Of a stretch of 64,000 nt of DNA, positions 27,360 to 36,394 are shown in pieces. The position numbers were made by a program, and so were the translations under genes. Source of the stretch: Planctomycetaceae bacterium (lineage in GTDB: Bacteria > Planctomycetota > Planctomycetia > Planctomycetales > Planctomycetaceae); contig JAWKUA010000016.1 of NCBI GenBank assembly GCA_041398785.1, forward strand, positions 62,001 to 126,000, read 5' to 3'. The stretch's first letter is position 1, and every line of letters starts with the position of its first letter. The notes under the pieces are model-generated. The model was not told where the DNA came from and did no database searches. It saw only the letters and a list, made by a program, of their open reading frames with translations.

Positions 27360-29075
27360 TTGAACGAATCACTCGACGAAACAACCGCCGCGGCGTCGCT
27401 TACTGAACGAGTTGACAAGCTTTACGAATTCGAACGGGAACCGGTTTCCGAAGACAAACTGGAAAGTGGAAAACACTTCGCGGCGCTGTTCGCGGGAGAA
27501 CACGTCGCGGGCACGGAATTTGTCATCGGAGCGGCCTTCGTCGACTGGGGAGCCAGCGCCGCGGATGTGCTGTTTGGGCTGCTGATCGGGAACGCTCTGG
27601 CTGTACTGGCGTGGACTTTGGTTTGCGCGCCGATCGCCGTCAGAACGCGGCTGACGCTGTACTGGTATCTTCGCAAGATCGCCGGGCCGGGAGTCACCGC
27701 GGCCTACAACGTGCTGAACGCTCTGCTGTTCTGCGTCCTGTCCGGAACGATGATCACGGTGTCCGCGTCGGCCATCCGCATTCCGTTCGGCATTCCCGAA
27801 CAGACGATGTGGTATCCGCAGGACGTTCGGTTCGTGTTCATCGTGCTGATCGTGGGAGCCGTCGTCGTCAGCGTGGCAATTCTGGGATTCAAGCGGCTGG
27901 CTCAGTTTTCAGAAGTCTGCGTGCCCTGGCTGTTCGTCATGTTCTTCGCCGGTGCGCTGGGGATGCTGCCTGTTCTGGCGAACGCACTCGAACTGGAAAG
28001 CGTTGCTGACGCATCAAATCTCTGGCGAATCGCCCAGGAACAGATCTGGGTGAAACGGCCGGATTCGGTAATGGGAATGTGGCACGTCGCGGCGTTCGCA
28101 CTGATCTGCAACCTCGCGTTTCATGTGGGCCTGTCCGACATGGCCGTTCTGCGATATGCACCACGAGCGTCGTACGGACTGTATTCCGCCTGCGGCATGT
28201 ATCTGGGACATTATCTGGCATGGGTGTGTGCCGGAGTCATGGGCGCCGCGGCCGCGCTTGTTCTGTCGAAACCGCTGCCGAATCTGGATGCCGGAGGCGT
28301 CGCGTACCAGGCTCTCGGACTGGCTGGCATCCTGGCCGTGACACTTGCCGGCTGGGCGACGTCGAATCCCACGCTGTACCGAGCGGGGCTGGCTCTGCAG
28401 GCCGTGACTCCCGGCTGGCCGCGATGGCTGGTAACGCTGCTGGTCGGCGTTGCGACAACCATCGTCGCCTGCTTTCCGTTTGTGTTCGGCAAGTTGCTGA
28501 GCTTTGTGGCACTGTTCGGAATCCTGCTGTCACCGGTCGGTGCGATCGTGTTCGTCGAGCACTGGCTGTTTCCCCGCATCGGTCTGCGACAGTATTGGTT
28601 CAGCACAACGGGCAGATCTGTCAGTTGGCCGGCACTGGCGGCGTGGGTGATCACTGTGGCGATTGCATTGGGGCTGTGGTTTTCGAAGGCAATCCACGAA
28701 TTCTTCATCGCGATTCCGCTGTGGTTTGTTGCCGCGGTGCTTTACACGGTAATGGCGTCCATGGCGGGAGCCCGATCGGCAGCGACCGCAACAGTCGCTG
28801 AACAGGAATCGGACCGGTCGCGGACTTCCGCATCGCAGGTTCGCGTCCGGCCGGCTCGCCCCGCATGGCTGAAGGCTGTGGGCGCCGTGGCTCTGGCAAC
28901 ACTGCTGTTTCAGCTTGTGTTGCCGTTCTGGGTCGTGCGAGGCGGGTACGAACAATACCTGACGAGAATGCCCGACTATTTGCGATGGCTTGGCTGGGCC
29001 AGCGTCATTCATCTGGTCACTGTCGCCGCCTGGGTGCTCATCAGCGAACGACAGCAGAACGGTGCCGGTTCCTGA
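27360..29075 (+). CDS. NCS1-like (purine-cytosine permease family) transporter
   Basis: An integral membrane protein of about 571 residues with some twelve to fourteen hydrophobic segments. Early sequence AGEHVAGTEFVIGAAFVDWG is typical of the first helix in this family, and GWATSNPTLYRAGLALQ and LLSPVGAIVFVEHW match later conserved parts. NCS1 carriers use cation gradients to import nucleobases, hydantoins or related small molecules; the substrate here is unknown. TTG 27360 has CGGAG nine bases upstream and begins a plausible N-terminus. An upstream TTG at 27258 adds 34 Arg-rich residues. It follows the rhamnosidase closely and could be co-transcribed. Confidence 0.8.
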   Translation: MNESLDETTAAASLTERVDKLYEFEREPVSEDKLESGKHFAALFAGEHVAGTEFVIGAAFVDWGASAADVLFGLLIGNALAVLAWTLVCAPIAVRTRLTLYWYLRKIAGPGVTAAYNVLNALLFCVLSGTMITVSASAIRIPFGIPEQTMWYPQDVRFVFIVLIVGAVVVSVAILGFKRLAQFSEVCVPWLFVMFFAGALGMLPVLANALELESVADASNLWRIAQEQIWVKRPDSVMGMWHVAAFALICNLAFHVGLSDMAVLRYAPRASYGLYSACGMYLGHYLAWVCAGVMGAAAALVLSKPLPNLDAGGVAYQALGLAGILAVTLAGWATSNPTLYRAGLALQAVTPGWPRWLVTLLVGVATTIVACFPFVFGKLLSFVALFGILLSPVGAIVFVEHWLFPRIGLRQYWFSTTGRSVSWPALAAWVITVAIALGLWFSKAIHEFFIAIPLWFVAAVLYTVMASMAGARSAATATVAEQESDRSRTSASQVRVRPARPAWLKAVGAVALATLLFQLVLPFWVVRGGYEQYLTRMPDYLRWLGWASVIHLVTVAAWVLISERQQNGAGS

Positions 29076-29121
29076 AATGCAGATCACTGCCCGTTCGCAC
29101 GCATCAGTCAGCGACGGGAGC

Positions 29122-30159
29122 TCAATCGACCACTGCCGCCGATGTCGTGAACTCCACAGCGGTTGGTTTCCATGCCATCGCAGTATCGCGATGCCGCTGC
29201 AGGATTCGCGACAGCAGATTGTCATCGGTGAGCTTCCGATACCCGGTGTAGCTGGTACACAATCGTGGATTCACTTCCATGATTTGCAGTGCCCCGGAAC
29301 CAGTGGCAAGAAACAGGTCGATGCCAAGGTAACCGTCAACCGGCGGAATCACGGATGCAACGGCTGTTGCAATGGAACGGGCCTGTTCATGCATGATCGA
29401 CGGAACACAAGCCGGAACGCGGCCGCCGCAATACAGCGGCCCTGTCTTCGTCCAGCGGATGTACTGTTCAGCCAGCGGCAGGATCAGCGGTGCAGCCTGC
29501 GAACCGCAACCGATGAACGCAATCGAGAACCAGTCTCCTTCGCAGTACGGCTGAGCTACGAATTCTGACGACGCGCCGATAGCTGCGTTCAACCAGCCAT
29601 CGAGTTCTTCACGCTGACAGCGTCGAATTCCTTCGCAGCCGCAGCCAAAGCGCGGCTTCAACACCACCGATGACGGCAGCGTCGCAAGTAATGCGTTTGT
29701 TGGCTCAACGGTCGTAACAACCGGCAGCCCGGCATCTGAAAGAGCATCGGCACAGACAAGCTTGTCGCTGCAAACGGCAACTGTTCCCGTCGGAGGCAGC
29801 AGCACACGATGACCGGCCGCCCGGAGCTCACGACAAAGCTGCAACAGGCATCCTTCCGATTCCGGAGCGATCAGCAGAACGGCGTCGCGATCGTCCGCCG
29901 CGGAAACCAACGAGTTCAGGAACGGCTGCCGCAGGTGCGGATTAAGAGGACTCGCGGAACACGCCAACAGATCCTGTTTCAGACTCTCGGCGGCTTCCGG
30001 GCACAGCAGGACGGCAACATCCAGATCGGAGATCCGCGCGGCATCCGACAACACCGCCGCAAGCATCTGACGACCCTCACTTCTGAGCGACACAGGCGCT
30101 GCGGAAAATGCGGCGCGGTCGGCATGCAGGAACTCGCACACCAGCAGGCGTTGAATCAA
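29122..30159 (-). CDS. ATP-grasp ligase-like protein
   Basis: A 345-residue ATP-grasp fold: an N-terminal nucleotide-binding-like domain, DKLVCADALSDAGLPVVTT, the ATP-lid lysine in SSVVLKPRFGCGCEGI, and the metal-binding tail GYLGIDLFLATG to IMEVNPRLCTSYTGY. The overall look is that of ligases of cofactor biosynthesis, such as the tyramine-glutamate ligase MfnD, which occur with tetrahydromethanopterin genes in planctomycetes. No other C1 gene is next to it, so this assignment is tentative. The start is TTG 30159 with GAGG eight bases upstream. Confidence 0.7.
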   Translation of the reverse strand: MIQRLLVCEFLHADRAAFSAAPVSLRSEGRQMLAAVLSDAARISDLDVAVLLCPEAAESLKQDLLACSASPLNPHLRQPFLNSLVSAADDRDAVLLIAPESEGCLLQLCRELRAAGHRVLLPPTGTVAVCSDKLVCADALSDAGLPVVTTVEPTNALLATLPSSVVLKPRFGCGCEGIRRCQREELDGWLNAAIGASSEFVAQPYCEGDWFSIAFIGCGSQAAPLILPLAEQYIRWTKTGPLYCGGRVPACVPSIMHEQARSIATAVASVIPPVDGYLGIDLFLATGSGALQIMEVNPRLCTSYTGYRKLTDDNLLSRILQRHRDTAMAWKPTAVEFTTSAAVVD

Positions 30160-30230
30160 CTCAGTGACCTCAAGTCAGTAACCTCAACTCAGCGGTGTCA
30201 GCGGCGCGTCACACGAATGAAATGCGGCAC

Positions 30231-30263
30231 AAAAAAAGCCCGGCTCCAACAGGAACACCGGGC
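30231..30263 (-). terminator. Intrinsic terminator downstream of the BON-domain gene
   Basis: Read on the minus strand, GCCCGG (30263-30258) and CCGGGC (30243-30238) form the outer stem with a further TCC/GGA pairing inside, followed directly by seven T (30237-30231). It separates the BON gene from the ATP-grasp gene. Confidence 0.75.
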
Positions 30264-30391
30264 CACGTCAGTGACTTCGAAAGTGGCAGGAACCGACACT
30301 CATCGCTGTCCCTGTTCCCGCAAGCCGGAAGGTGCGACCCTGTTCTGCTCGCGGAATAACAACGGCGCCGTTCACCAGTGTCACCGAAGCA

Positions 30392-30658
30392 TCATTCGTC
30401 CGTGTTGCACAAAAGCAGATGGTTCTGGACGTCGACCACGCCTTCGACGGACTGAGCCGCCGCGGCAACATCTTCGTCCGGAGTGTAGCGGGTCAGCACT
30501 CCTTCAAGGCAGACGCCGTTCGGAATCCGGCGAACAACCAGTGAGGCGAAGTTGAGCCCGCAGGTACTCAGGAGTGCTCGCCGAACGTCAGACTCTATCG
30601 AATGGGGCAGGCAGCCGCGTTCAACGGTACTGACCGGGTCCAATTCCAGTTGTGGCAT
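30392..30658 (-). CDS. Small BON-domain protein
   Basis: An 88-residue protein starting MPQLELDPVSTVERG. ESDVRRALLSTCGLNFASLV and GVCLEGVLTRYTPDEDV then VEGVVDVQNHL give the alpha-beta pattern of a BON domain, which binds phospholipid or stabilises envelopes. GGAGG lies nine bases upstream of ATG 30658, so the longer open frame to 31036 is not used. There is no signal peptide. A terminator follows, so it is a single-gene unit. Confidence 0.75.
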   Translation of the reverse strand: MPQLELDPVSTVERGCLPHSIESDVRRALLSTCGLNFASLVVRRIPNGVCLEGVLTRYTPDEDVAAAAQSVEGVVDVQNHLLLCNTDE

Positions 30659-31109
30659 CTTCGCGGACCTCCGTGAGCGAGTGCGGATGAAAAGATCATC
30701 AACTTCAACGGAGGCCAGTCCCGCACCCGGCAGATAGACCCCGTTCAGAGGACAAACGGATCGACTGTCCTCAAACAGCAAAGCTGATGGTTTGAACCGA
30801 TCACTCTGATAGTCATTCGTCGCCCGACCTCGTGCCCGGCAATGGCATAAGAACCATCCTTCATTAGATGGTGCCGATATGATATCGCGAGCTGAATAAT
30901 TCGTGAAGATGAGATCGCGTCTGAATGTCCAAAATCGCGTGACAGACACCATTGGTTTGTCGCCGCTTCCTGAATGCCCCATCTTGCCGAAGCCGCCGGA
31001 TCGAGATCGATATGCTCCGGGCCGATTGCCGAACATGGATGACCCCGGTGGGGAAACTCAGCAATCCCGCAGAGATCACGGCAAAGAAGTGGCTTCGGCG
31101 CAGGTTTGT
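30659..31109. other. Intergenic region upstream of the BON gene
   Basis: These roughly 450 bases lie between two minus-strand genes. No conserved coding sequence is seen. The stretch near 30870-30905 is AT-rich (GATATGATATCGCG, GAATAATTCG) and may hold the BON gene promoter. Confidence 0.35.
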
Positions 31110-32495
31110 TCAGGCCAGAACGCCGTCGATCGGTTCGTGACTTGTGATCAGTCGCACCAGATCGGTTGGAAGGCTGCGGTCCAGACGGAGTTTTCCGACG
31201 TCGAAGACCGAATGAAAAATCGTTGCGAGCAGATGATTGATGCCCCACGGTTCGGACAATGGCGACGCGGCGTCCTTTGTCGACTGTCCTGTAACAGCCC
31301 CGCAGTTGGTTCCGCCGCCGTAGAACAATAGCGGGGCGAGTCCACCCCAGTGGTCGCGACCGCCAGCCGCGTTGATTCGCGGCGTGCGGCCCATTTCGCC
31401 GCAGCAGACCAGCAGCACGCGATCGCTCAGACCTCGCGATTCGATGTCGTCAATGAAAGCCGACAGCGCGTGGTCCAGCGGATGACCCATATACCGCATG
31501 CCTTCTTCCATTGTCGCGTTGTTGACGTCGGCATGCATGTCCCAGACGAAGTTTGTGGTGACCGTGACGAAACCGCATCCGCGCTCCACAAGCCGGCGAG
31601 CCATCAGCATGAGCTTGCCGAGTGTCATGACATTGTCGACGTAATTGTTGTAGTTGTTCCAGCGGCGACTGATTTGATCGGGCTTCAGCAGCGGCGCCGT
31701 GTCATATCGGCGGATAAGATCCTGCGGTTCTCTGGATAGATCAAACGCGTCAGCCGCGCCGCCGAGAATTGTATTGAACGCCTGCTGTCGGAAGTGGTCC
31801 ATTCCGTCCAGCGTTCCGGTGGCGTCGACGCTGCTTTTTAATCGATCAAGTTGTGTCAGCAGTGCGCGGCGATCGTCCAGTCGATCGGAGGCCAGCGAGA
31901 GTTTCATGTTTTCCTGCAGCGGTCCTCCGGTCCCGGGAACAAACGGACTGTAGGCCTTCCCGAGGGGACCGGTGGCATCGAACCGTCCGAAACTCAACTG
32001 GGCCGGCTGGCGTTCCGGATCGACCGCTCGCGGAAACAGCGTAACGTTTGACGGAAGTCCGCTGGCAGTATCGGTCGACCCGGCGACTCGGGAATAGATG
32101 GACCCGATGGACGCTCCCATCGAATGCCGGGACACGACCGGCTTGATATCATGATTGCCGTCGCCGGTCGTGAAGGATCGAACAATCGCCAGTTTGTCAG
32201 CCCGTTGCGCCAGCCCCGGGAACGTCCCGCCGAACTTGATTCCCGGAATTGATGTGGCGACTTCCCCGGTGGCACTGCGGATTTCGGCGGGAGCATCCAT
32301 CTTCGGATCGAAGGTTTCGATCTGGCTGGGGCCGCCGTGAAGAAACAGCAGGATGACCGAGCGGCCCGAAAGCGATGCGTGAGCGTCGCGATCGGCGGCC
32401 AGCAAGTGATTCAGCCCCAGACCGGTCGACGCCAGCGAGCCGATTTGCAGCATCGCCGCTCTGCGAGTTCGTCGCGTGTCGAACAGTGACAGCAT
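31110..32495 (-). CDS. DUF1501 family protein
   Basis: A 461-residue member of the DUF1501 family, which is expanded in Planctomycetes and related to the alkaline phosphatase/sulfatase superfamily. The N-terminus TRRTRRAAMLQIGSLASTGLGL resembles a twin-arginine signal. Family signatures are LFLHGGPSQIETFDPK, DGNHDIKPVVSRHSMGASIG, WDMHADVNN and VCCGEMGRTPRINAAGGRDHWGG. The conserved Asp and His suggest a metal site. Usually a DUF1549/DUF1553 cytochrome-like gene precedes it; none is seen here. Its biochemical role is not established. Confidence 0.88.
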   Translation of the reverse strand: MLSLFDTRRTRRAAMLQIGSLASTGLGLNHLLAADRDAHASLSGRSVILLFLHGGPSQIETFDPKMDAPAEIRSATGEVATSIPGIKFGGTFPGLAQRADKLAIVRSFTTGDGNHDIKPVVSRHSMGASIGSIYSRVAGSTDTASGLPSNVTLFPRAVDPERQPAQLSFGRFDATGPLGKAYSPFVPGTGGPLQENMKLSLASDRLDDRRALLTQLDRLKSSVDATGTLDGMDHFRQQAFNTILGGAADAFDLSREPQDLIRRYDTAPLLKPDQISRRWNNYNNYVDNVMTLGKLMLMARRLVERGCGFVTVTTNFVWDMHADVNNATMEEGMRYMGHPLDHALSAFIDDIESRGLSDRVLLVCCGEMGRTPRINAAGGRDHWGGLAPLLFYGGGTNCGAVTGQSTKDAASPLSEPWGINHLLATIFHSVFDVGKLRLDRSLPTDLVRLITSHEPIDGVLA

Positions 32496-32816
32496 CCGGG
32501 TGATCCTTAACAGGAATGAGACCGCTGGCCCAGGGTGCGGTTCCGCAGCTGGCTAACGGCCCGGCGTTCCGCGAGCAGTGATCGCGCAAGTGGCGGCTTC
32601 GATGCGTAACTCACGATCAACGGTTTGCCGCGTCAATTTCCACCTCAGCATCGTCTCAGCATACTGAAACCCAGGGCGGCAGGAAACAGTGTCATCTGAC
32701 TTCATCGCCCGGCGGGGAGTTCTCCGAGCCTGCCGGTCGTGGTATGCTGCCGGTCGGCATGGTGCGGATTCGGCCGATTCCGCAGGCCAGCAGGCGTCTG
32801 ACAGGAACAGACAGTT
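32496..32816. other. Divergent intergenic region
   Basis: These 321 bases separate the DUF1501 gene from the gene at 32817 and should carry both promoters. I see no confident promoter, RNA or repeat. Confidence 0.35.
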
Positions 32817-33224
32817 ATGAGTGAACGGGAATCAGAACCGAACAATCCTGATCCGAAGGCGGACTGGTCAGAAACAGCCGGCGCAGCGGGCGGAAGCACA
32901 GCGCGTCGCGGACTGCCGACTCCACAGCTTCTGCAGCAGATTATCGCCGCAGCCGACGAAGCACTGCATTCCGCCGATCAGGACGTGGAACTGCAGCGCG
33001 AACTGGACGCCGTCGGTCGCCGGTTTCCTCAGGCGGAACTGACCGTGGAGCCGGTGTTGCTGGCCATGGTCGACACGGTGATCAGTCGAATGAAATATCT
33101 CGGCCCGAAGCTGGGACCGAAAGTCACGGAATTCGTGGCCACGACGCTGTACGACGACCCCGTGGCTCGCGTGCGCGTGGAACGACTTTGGGCGGGCGTG
33201 CGAGGGCGTGCCAACCATGAGTAG
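32817..33224 (+). CDS. Hypothetical protein overlapping the sigma factor gene
   Basis: The 135-residue product is not recognised. After a disordered acidic start (MSERESEPNNPDPKADW) it has a mainly helical domain: LPTPQLLQQIIAAADEAL, ELDAVGRRFPQAELTVEPVLLAMVDTVISRM and VTEFVATTLYDDPVARVRVERLW. No signal peptide or membrane segment is present. Its last eight bases overlap the ATG of the sigma factor, so the two are translationally coupled. That arrangement is often seen for a sigma factor and its regulator, but there is no sequence proof of an anti-sigma role. Confidence 0.75.
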   Translation: MSERESEPNNPDPKADWSETAGAAGGSTARRGLPTPQLLQQIIAAADEALHSADQDVELQRELDAVGRRFPQAELTVEPVLLAMVDTVISRMKYLGPKLGPKVTEFVATTLYDDPVARVRVERLWAGVRGRANHE

Positions 33225-33909
33225 CAACAATTCAAAGCAGGCTCAGCGCAGCCGCGAATTGATCTACAGTTGCCAGGGACTTGTTCGTTCCATCGCGTGG
33301 AAGATCCACCAGAAGCTTCCCAGCAGCGTCGAACTGGATGACCTGATCGGGTACGGCCAGGTCGGTCTTGCTGAGGCCGCCAACAATTACGACCCGGATC
33401 GGGGGTTTCAGTTTACGACGTTTGCCTACTACCGAATCCGGGGCTCGATCCTTGACGGATTATCCACGATGTCGTGGTTCAACAAGGCGGACTACTGCAG
33501 CGGACGGTACGAACGAATGGCCAACGAACTACTGGACGATGCCTCCGAAACCCGGCGAGCCGATACCGGGCAGGACACCGAATGGTTCGGTACGACAGCC
33601 CGGTCCCTGTCGATGGTCTACCTGATGTCGCAGATGGCGTCGGAAGACGGTCGTACCCCGGAAGTCGTCGATGACGGCACGCGGGACCCGCAGGAACAGG
33701 CGGAAACCGAAGATATCTGCGGGCGACTGATTAGCCTGGTGGCCGAACTTCCCGAACAGGAACGCGCCCTGATGCAAAGTGTTTACTTTGACGGCCTGAC
33801 TCTGAAAGACGCCGGAGAACGGATCGGAATCAGCAAGGCATGGGCAAGCCGTCTGCATACACGCATCCTGAACACGCTGGCGCTGCGGCTGTCGCCTGAC
33901 AATGATTGA
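33217..33909 (+). CDS. FliA/WhiG-type alternative sigma factor
   Basis: A 230-residue sigma-70 family protein of the FliA/SigD/WhiG group. Region 2 reads LVRSIAWKIHQKLPSSVELDDLIGYGQVGL and FQFTTFAYYRIRGSILDGL, and region 4 reads LPEQERALMQSVYFDGLTLKDAGERIGISKAWASRLH. Region 3 between them (FNKADYCSGRYERMANELL) is divergent. ATG 33217 has GAGGG ten bases upstream; GTG 33208 lies too close to that box. FliA-group factors recognise GCCGATAA -10 elements, and one lies about 560 bases downstream in front of tssA. No flagellar gene is nearby, so T6SS control is a plausible role. Confidence 0.9.
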   Translation: MSSNNSKQAQRSRELIYSCQGLVRSIAWKIHQKLPSSVELDDLIGYGQVGLAEAANNYDPDRGFQFTTFAYYRIRGSILDGLSTMSWFNKADYCSGRYERMANELLDDASETRRADTGQDTEWFGTTARSLSMVYLMSQMASEDGRTPEVVDDGTRDPQEQAETEDICGRLISLVAELPEQERALMQSVYFDGLTLKDAGERIGISKAWASRLHTRILNTLALRLSPDND

Positions 33910-34447
33910 AACTTCCGCCTCTGAGCGATAGCTTTCGGCTGGTTTACCTGCATTTTTACCAGTCGGGCTGAAGTTCTGCGGTAATGCCTGTTTCGTCTGA
34001 TAACCGATCCGGCATTTCATCATCGGAGACAGACCAGACATCCGCGGCTGATAAAGCATTTGGTTCTGGCGGGCAGGTCGGAGGCGACTTTCGATAAATC
34101 GCACTGCACAGCCGTTGCCACACGAATTTCGACAACATCGGAGGTCTTGCAGACACTCGTAAACGACAACCCGCGGGGAAGGGAAGTGACTGCCGATCGT
34201 GTGACGGTCCCGCAGCGGTCGATGGGAACTGCGGCTCGGATATTCACGTACTCTGCATGCGGAGGAGGCAGGCACCTGACCGGCTGCCTGGCGGGGAAAC
34301 GACCAGATTGTCGATCGATCCGGGTCACGTGGAATAATCCCGTTCGTCAGGAATCTGAACCCGTCAGACGCTGGTCCTACAACTGTGTGCATCAGGCAGG
34401 ACCCGCATCGGGCCAGACGTCAGCGTCTGATGTCTGCGAATTCCACC
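33910..34447. other. Intergenic region between sigma factor and T6SS
   Basis: About 540 bases without a recognised gene. Open frames on both strands have no conserved sequence. A weak inverted pair (CTGGT/ACCAG) follows the sigma factor stop near 33940. The region likely carries leader or regulatory DNA for the T6SS cluster. Confidence 0.4.
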
Positions 34448-34474
34448 TGAAGCCGCTTTTGCAAACGCCGATAA
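34448..34474 (+). promoter_or_regulatory. Predicted FliA-class promoter upstream of tssA
   Basis: TGAAGCCG (34448-34455), then exactly 11 bases, then GCCGATAA (34467-34474). The -10 matches the FliA consensus GCCGATAA at all eight positions and the spacing is that of TAAAGTTT-N11-GCCGATAA; the -35 matches at four of eight. It lies 36 bases before the tssA start, next to a FliA-group sigma factor gene. Confidence 0.55.
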
Positions 34475-34510
34475 GGGATTTGAAAACCAGCTCCTGAAAA
34501 CTTCAGCAAG

Positions 34511-35638
34511 GTGACAGCATTGAGTAGCGAGATTGAGTTGGACATCCCGGCGCTGCTGGCCCCGTTTGAGGGGGATTCTCGCGGCGGGCAGGATCTGCGA
34601 GAAAGCGACGATCCCAACAATTCCTACCGACGCATTCGCGACGCGCGCAACGAAGCTCGCGAAGAAGAGCGTCAGGCAGATATCTCCGGCGAAAGTCACG
34701 CTGAGGCGGATCGTCACTGGCGAGATGTCTGGAACGAAGGGCAGGAATACCTCCAGAATGTTGCGAAGGATCTGGAAATCGTTGCCTACATGATTGAGGC
34801 ATCGATCCGGCTGGGGCGATTCAGCGGACTTGCACAGTCTCTGCGGCTGACAAAGGAACTCGTGGATGCGTTTTGGGGGGAAGTCCTGCCCACGCCGGAC
34901 GAAGACGGAATTGAAACCACCGTTCGCCCGATCTCCCGCATGAACGGCGACGTCATCACCTATCCGCTGGCTCGTGTACCGGTCACCGCCGACACCAGCA
35001 TCGGTGAACTTGTTGTCTGGCAGTATGTCCAGGCGCAGCAACTGGAAAGCATGGGCGTCGAAGAACGCGAGGAGCGTGTTTCTCGCGGTGCGGCCACTCT
35101 GGAGATGTTCAACCGCGCCGTGGCGGAGACGCCGATCGAGTTCTATCAGCAGTTGGTGACGGATCTGGCGGACGTGCGAGCGGCGACGACGGAACTGCGG
35201 GACGCGTTCGTGGAGAAAGTCGGTGAGGAAGACGCACCCTTCTTTTCGAAATTTGAAGCGGCCTACGCCGACGCGGAGAACGTGGTCTCAAAAATCGCCG
35301 GCGACCGTCTCGCCGCGGCGGAGATGGACGCTGCCGACAGCAGTGAGGCAGAAGGATCGGCAGCCGCAGGTGAAGGCGGCAGCGGCGGTTCGGGAAGCAA
35401 GTCGGGAGGCCTGGGAAGCCGCGAAGATGCGTTTGCCATGCTGGAAAACGCCGCACGTTGGTTTGAGAAACATGAGCCACAAAGTATCCTGCCTTCGGAG
35501 ATCCGCAAGGCGATCAGACGCGGGCGAATGAATCCGGAAGAGCTTTACAGAGATCTGATCTCCGACGAAGCGGTGCGGCACCAGCTTTACCGGGACGTCG
35601 GAATTGAGATCCAGCAGGAAGCGGAGGAGTATTCCTGA
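34511..35638 (+). CDS. tssA: T6SS protein TssA (ImpA)
   Basis: A 375-residue TssA-type component, which caps and organises growing sheath/tube at the baseplate. The N-terminal ImpA_N-like domain includes SYRRIRDARNEAREEERQ, HWRDVWNEGQEYLQNVAKDL, EASIRLGRFSGLAQSLRLTK and VDAFWGEVLPTPDEDG. A Gly/Ser-rich linker (about 285-305) leads to a C-terminal helical domain (DAFAMLENAARWFEKHEPQS). The frame opens at GTG 34511. TTG 34520, with AAGG eight bases upstream, is a good alternative. It is the first gene of the imp-ordered T6SS cluster; a 217-base gap with no gene separates it from tssB. Confidence 0.9.
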   Translation: MTALSSEIELDIPALLAPFEGDSRGGQDLRESDDPNNSYRRIRDARNEAREEERQADISGESHAEADRHWRDVWNEGQEYLQNVAKDLEIVAYMIEASIRLGRFSGLAQSLRLTKELVDAFWGEVLPTPDEDGIETTVRPISRMNGDVITYPLARVPVTADTSIGELVVWQYVQAQQLESMGVEEREERVSRGAATLEMFNRAVAETPIEFYQQLVTDLADVRAATTELRDAFVEKVGEEDAPFFSKFEAAYADAENVVSKIAGDRLAAAEMDAADSSEAEGSAAAGEGGSGGSGSKSGGLGSREDAFAMLENAARWFEKHEPQSILPSEIRKAIRRGRMNPEELYRDLISDEAVRHQLYRDVGIEIQQEAEEYS

Positions 35639-35855
35639 TTGGCAAACAGCGAGCATCGGTCGCAATTCAGCTGCCTGATACAGCAACCTGGCAGCTTCGA
35701 ATCCGCAAAAACGCTGTGAATTTAGATCCGGAAGCCGGTCCGACGCACGTCCGGCGACGCCCGCTTAGCACTTGTGCGTCACCCTGCCGACCGGCAGCAA
35801 CCAGTTCAGGTAACGTATCGTTCGTTTGTGTCCCTAACAGCGAAAGGCCCGAAGG

Positions 35856-36392
35856 ATGGCAGAATCTACTCAGAAAAAGCTGAGTCGCGTTCGAAAACCG
35901 CGTGTTCATATTACTTACGACGTGGAAATCGGTGACGCAGTCGTCAAAAAGGAATTGCCGTTCGTGATGGGGGTCATGGGCGACTTTTCCGGAAATCCCA
36001 CGACGCCCCCGAAAGCGCTCAGCAAGCGCAAGTTCGTTTCGATCGACCGTGACAATTTCAATGAGGTCATGGCCAACATCGCTCCCGAAGTGAACATGCG
36101 GGTCAAGAACACGCTGCAGGACGACGGCAGCGAAATGGCCGTTCAACTGAAATTCAAGTCGATGGACGATTTTGATCCCGGCCGCATCGTGGAACAGGTG
36201 CCGGCGCTGAAGAGTCTGGTCGATTCGCGCGACAAGCTGCGGGACCTTCTGACGACGATGGATCAGTCGGAAGACCTGGAAGCTCAGTTGGAAAGCATCC
36301 TCAGCGATACATCAAAGGTCGAACAGGCGGCTGGTGAACTTGGCATTGGCGCCGGTGGCAAATCCTCGGATGAAGAAAAGGGAGATGAATAA
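35856..36392 (+). CDS. tssB: T6SS contractile sheath small subunit TssB (ImpB)
   Basis: A 178-residue TssB/VipA homologue: MAESTQKKLSRVRKPRVHITYDVE, the typical LPFVMGVMGDFSG, RKFVSIDRDNFNEVMANIAP and a coiled C-terminal helix (LRDLLTTMDQSEDLEAQLES). TssB and TssC interlock to form the contractile sheath around the Hcp tube in the cytoplasm. The C-terminus ends in an acidic tail, SSDEEKGDE. The stop is two bases before the tssC ATG, so the two are tightly coupled. Confidence 0.95.
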   Translation: MAESTQKKLSRVRKPRVHITYDVEIGDAVVKKELPFVMGVMGDFSGNPTTPPKALSKRKFVSIDRDNFNEVMANIAPEVNMRVKNTLQDDGSEMAVQLKFKSMDDFDPGRIVEQVPALKSLVDSRDKLRDLLTTMDQSEDLEAQLESILSDTSKVEQAAGELGIGAGGKSSDEEKGDE

Positions 36393-36394
36393 CT

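Noticed and set aside
31037..31109. Longer version of the BON gene starting near 31036
   Set aside because: The strong GGAGG box lies nine bases before ATG 30658, and the upstream translation is not conserved.
33529..34497. Open frames on both strands in the sigma factor/T6SS gap
   Set aside because: They partly overlap the sigma factor and show no conserved residues, signal peptide or credible ribosome site.
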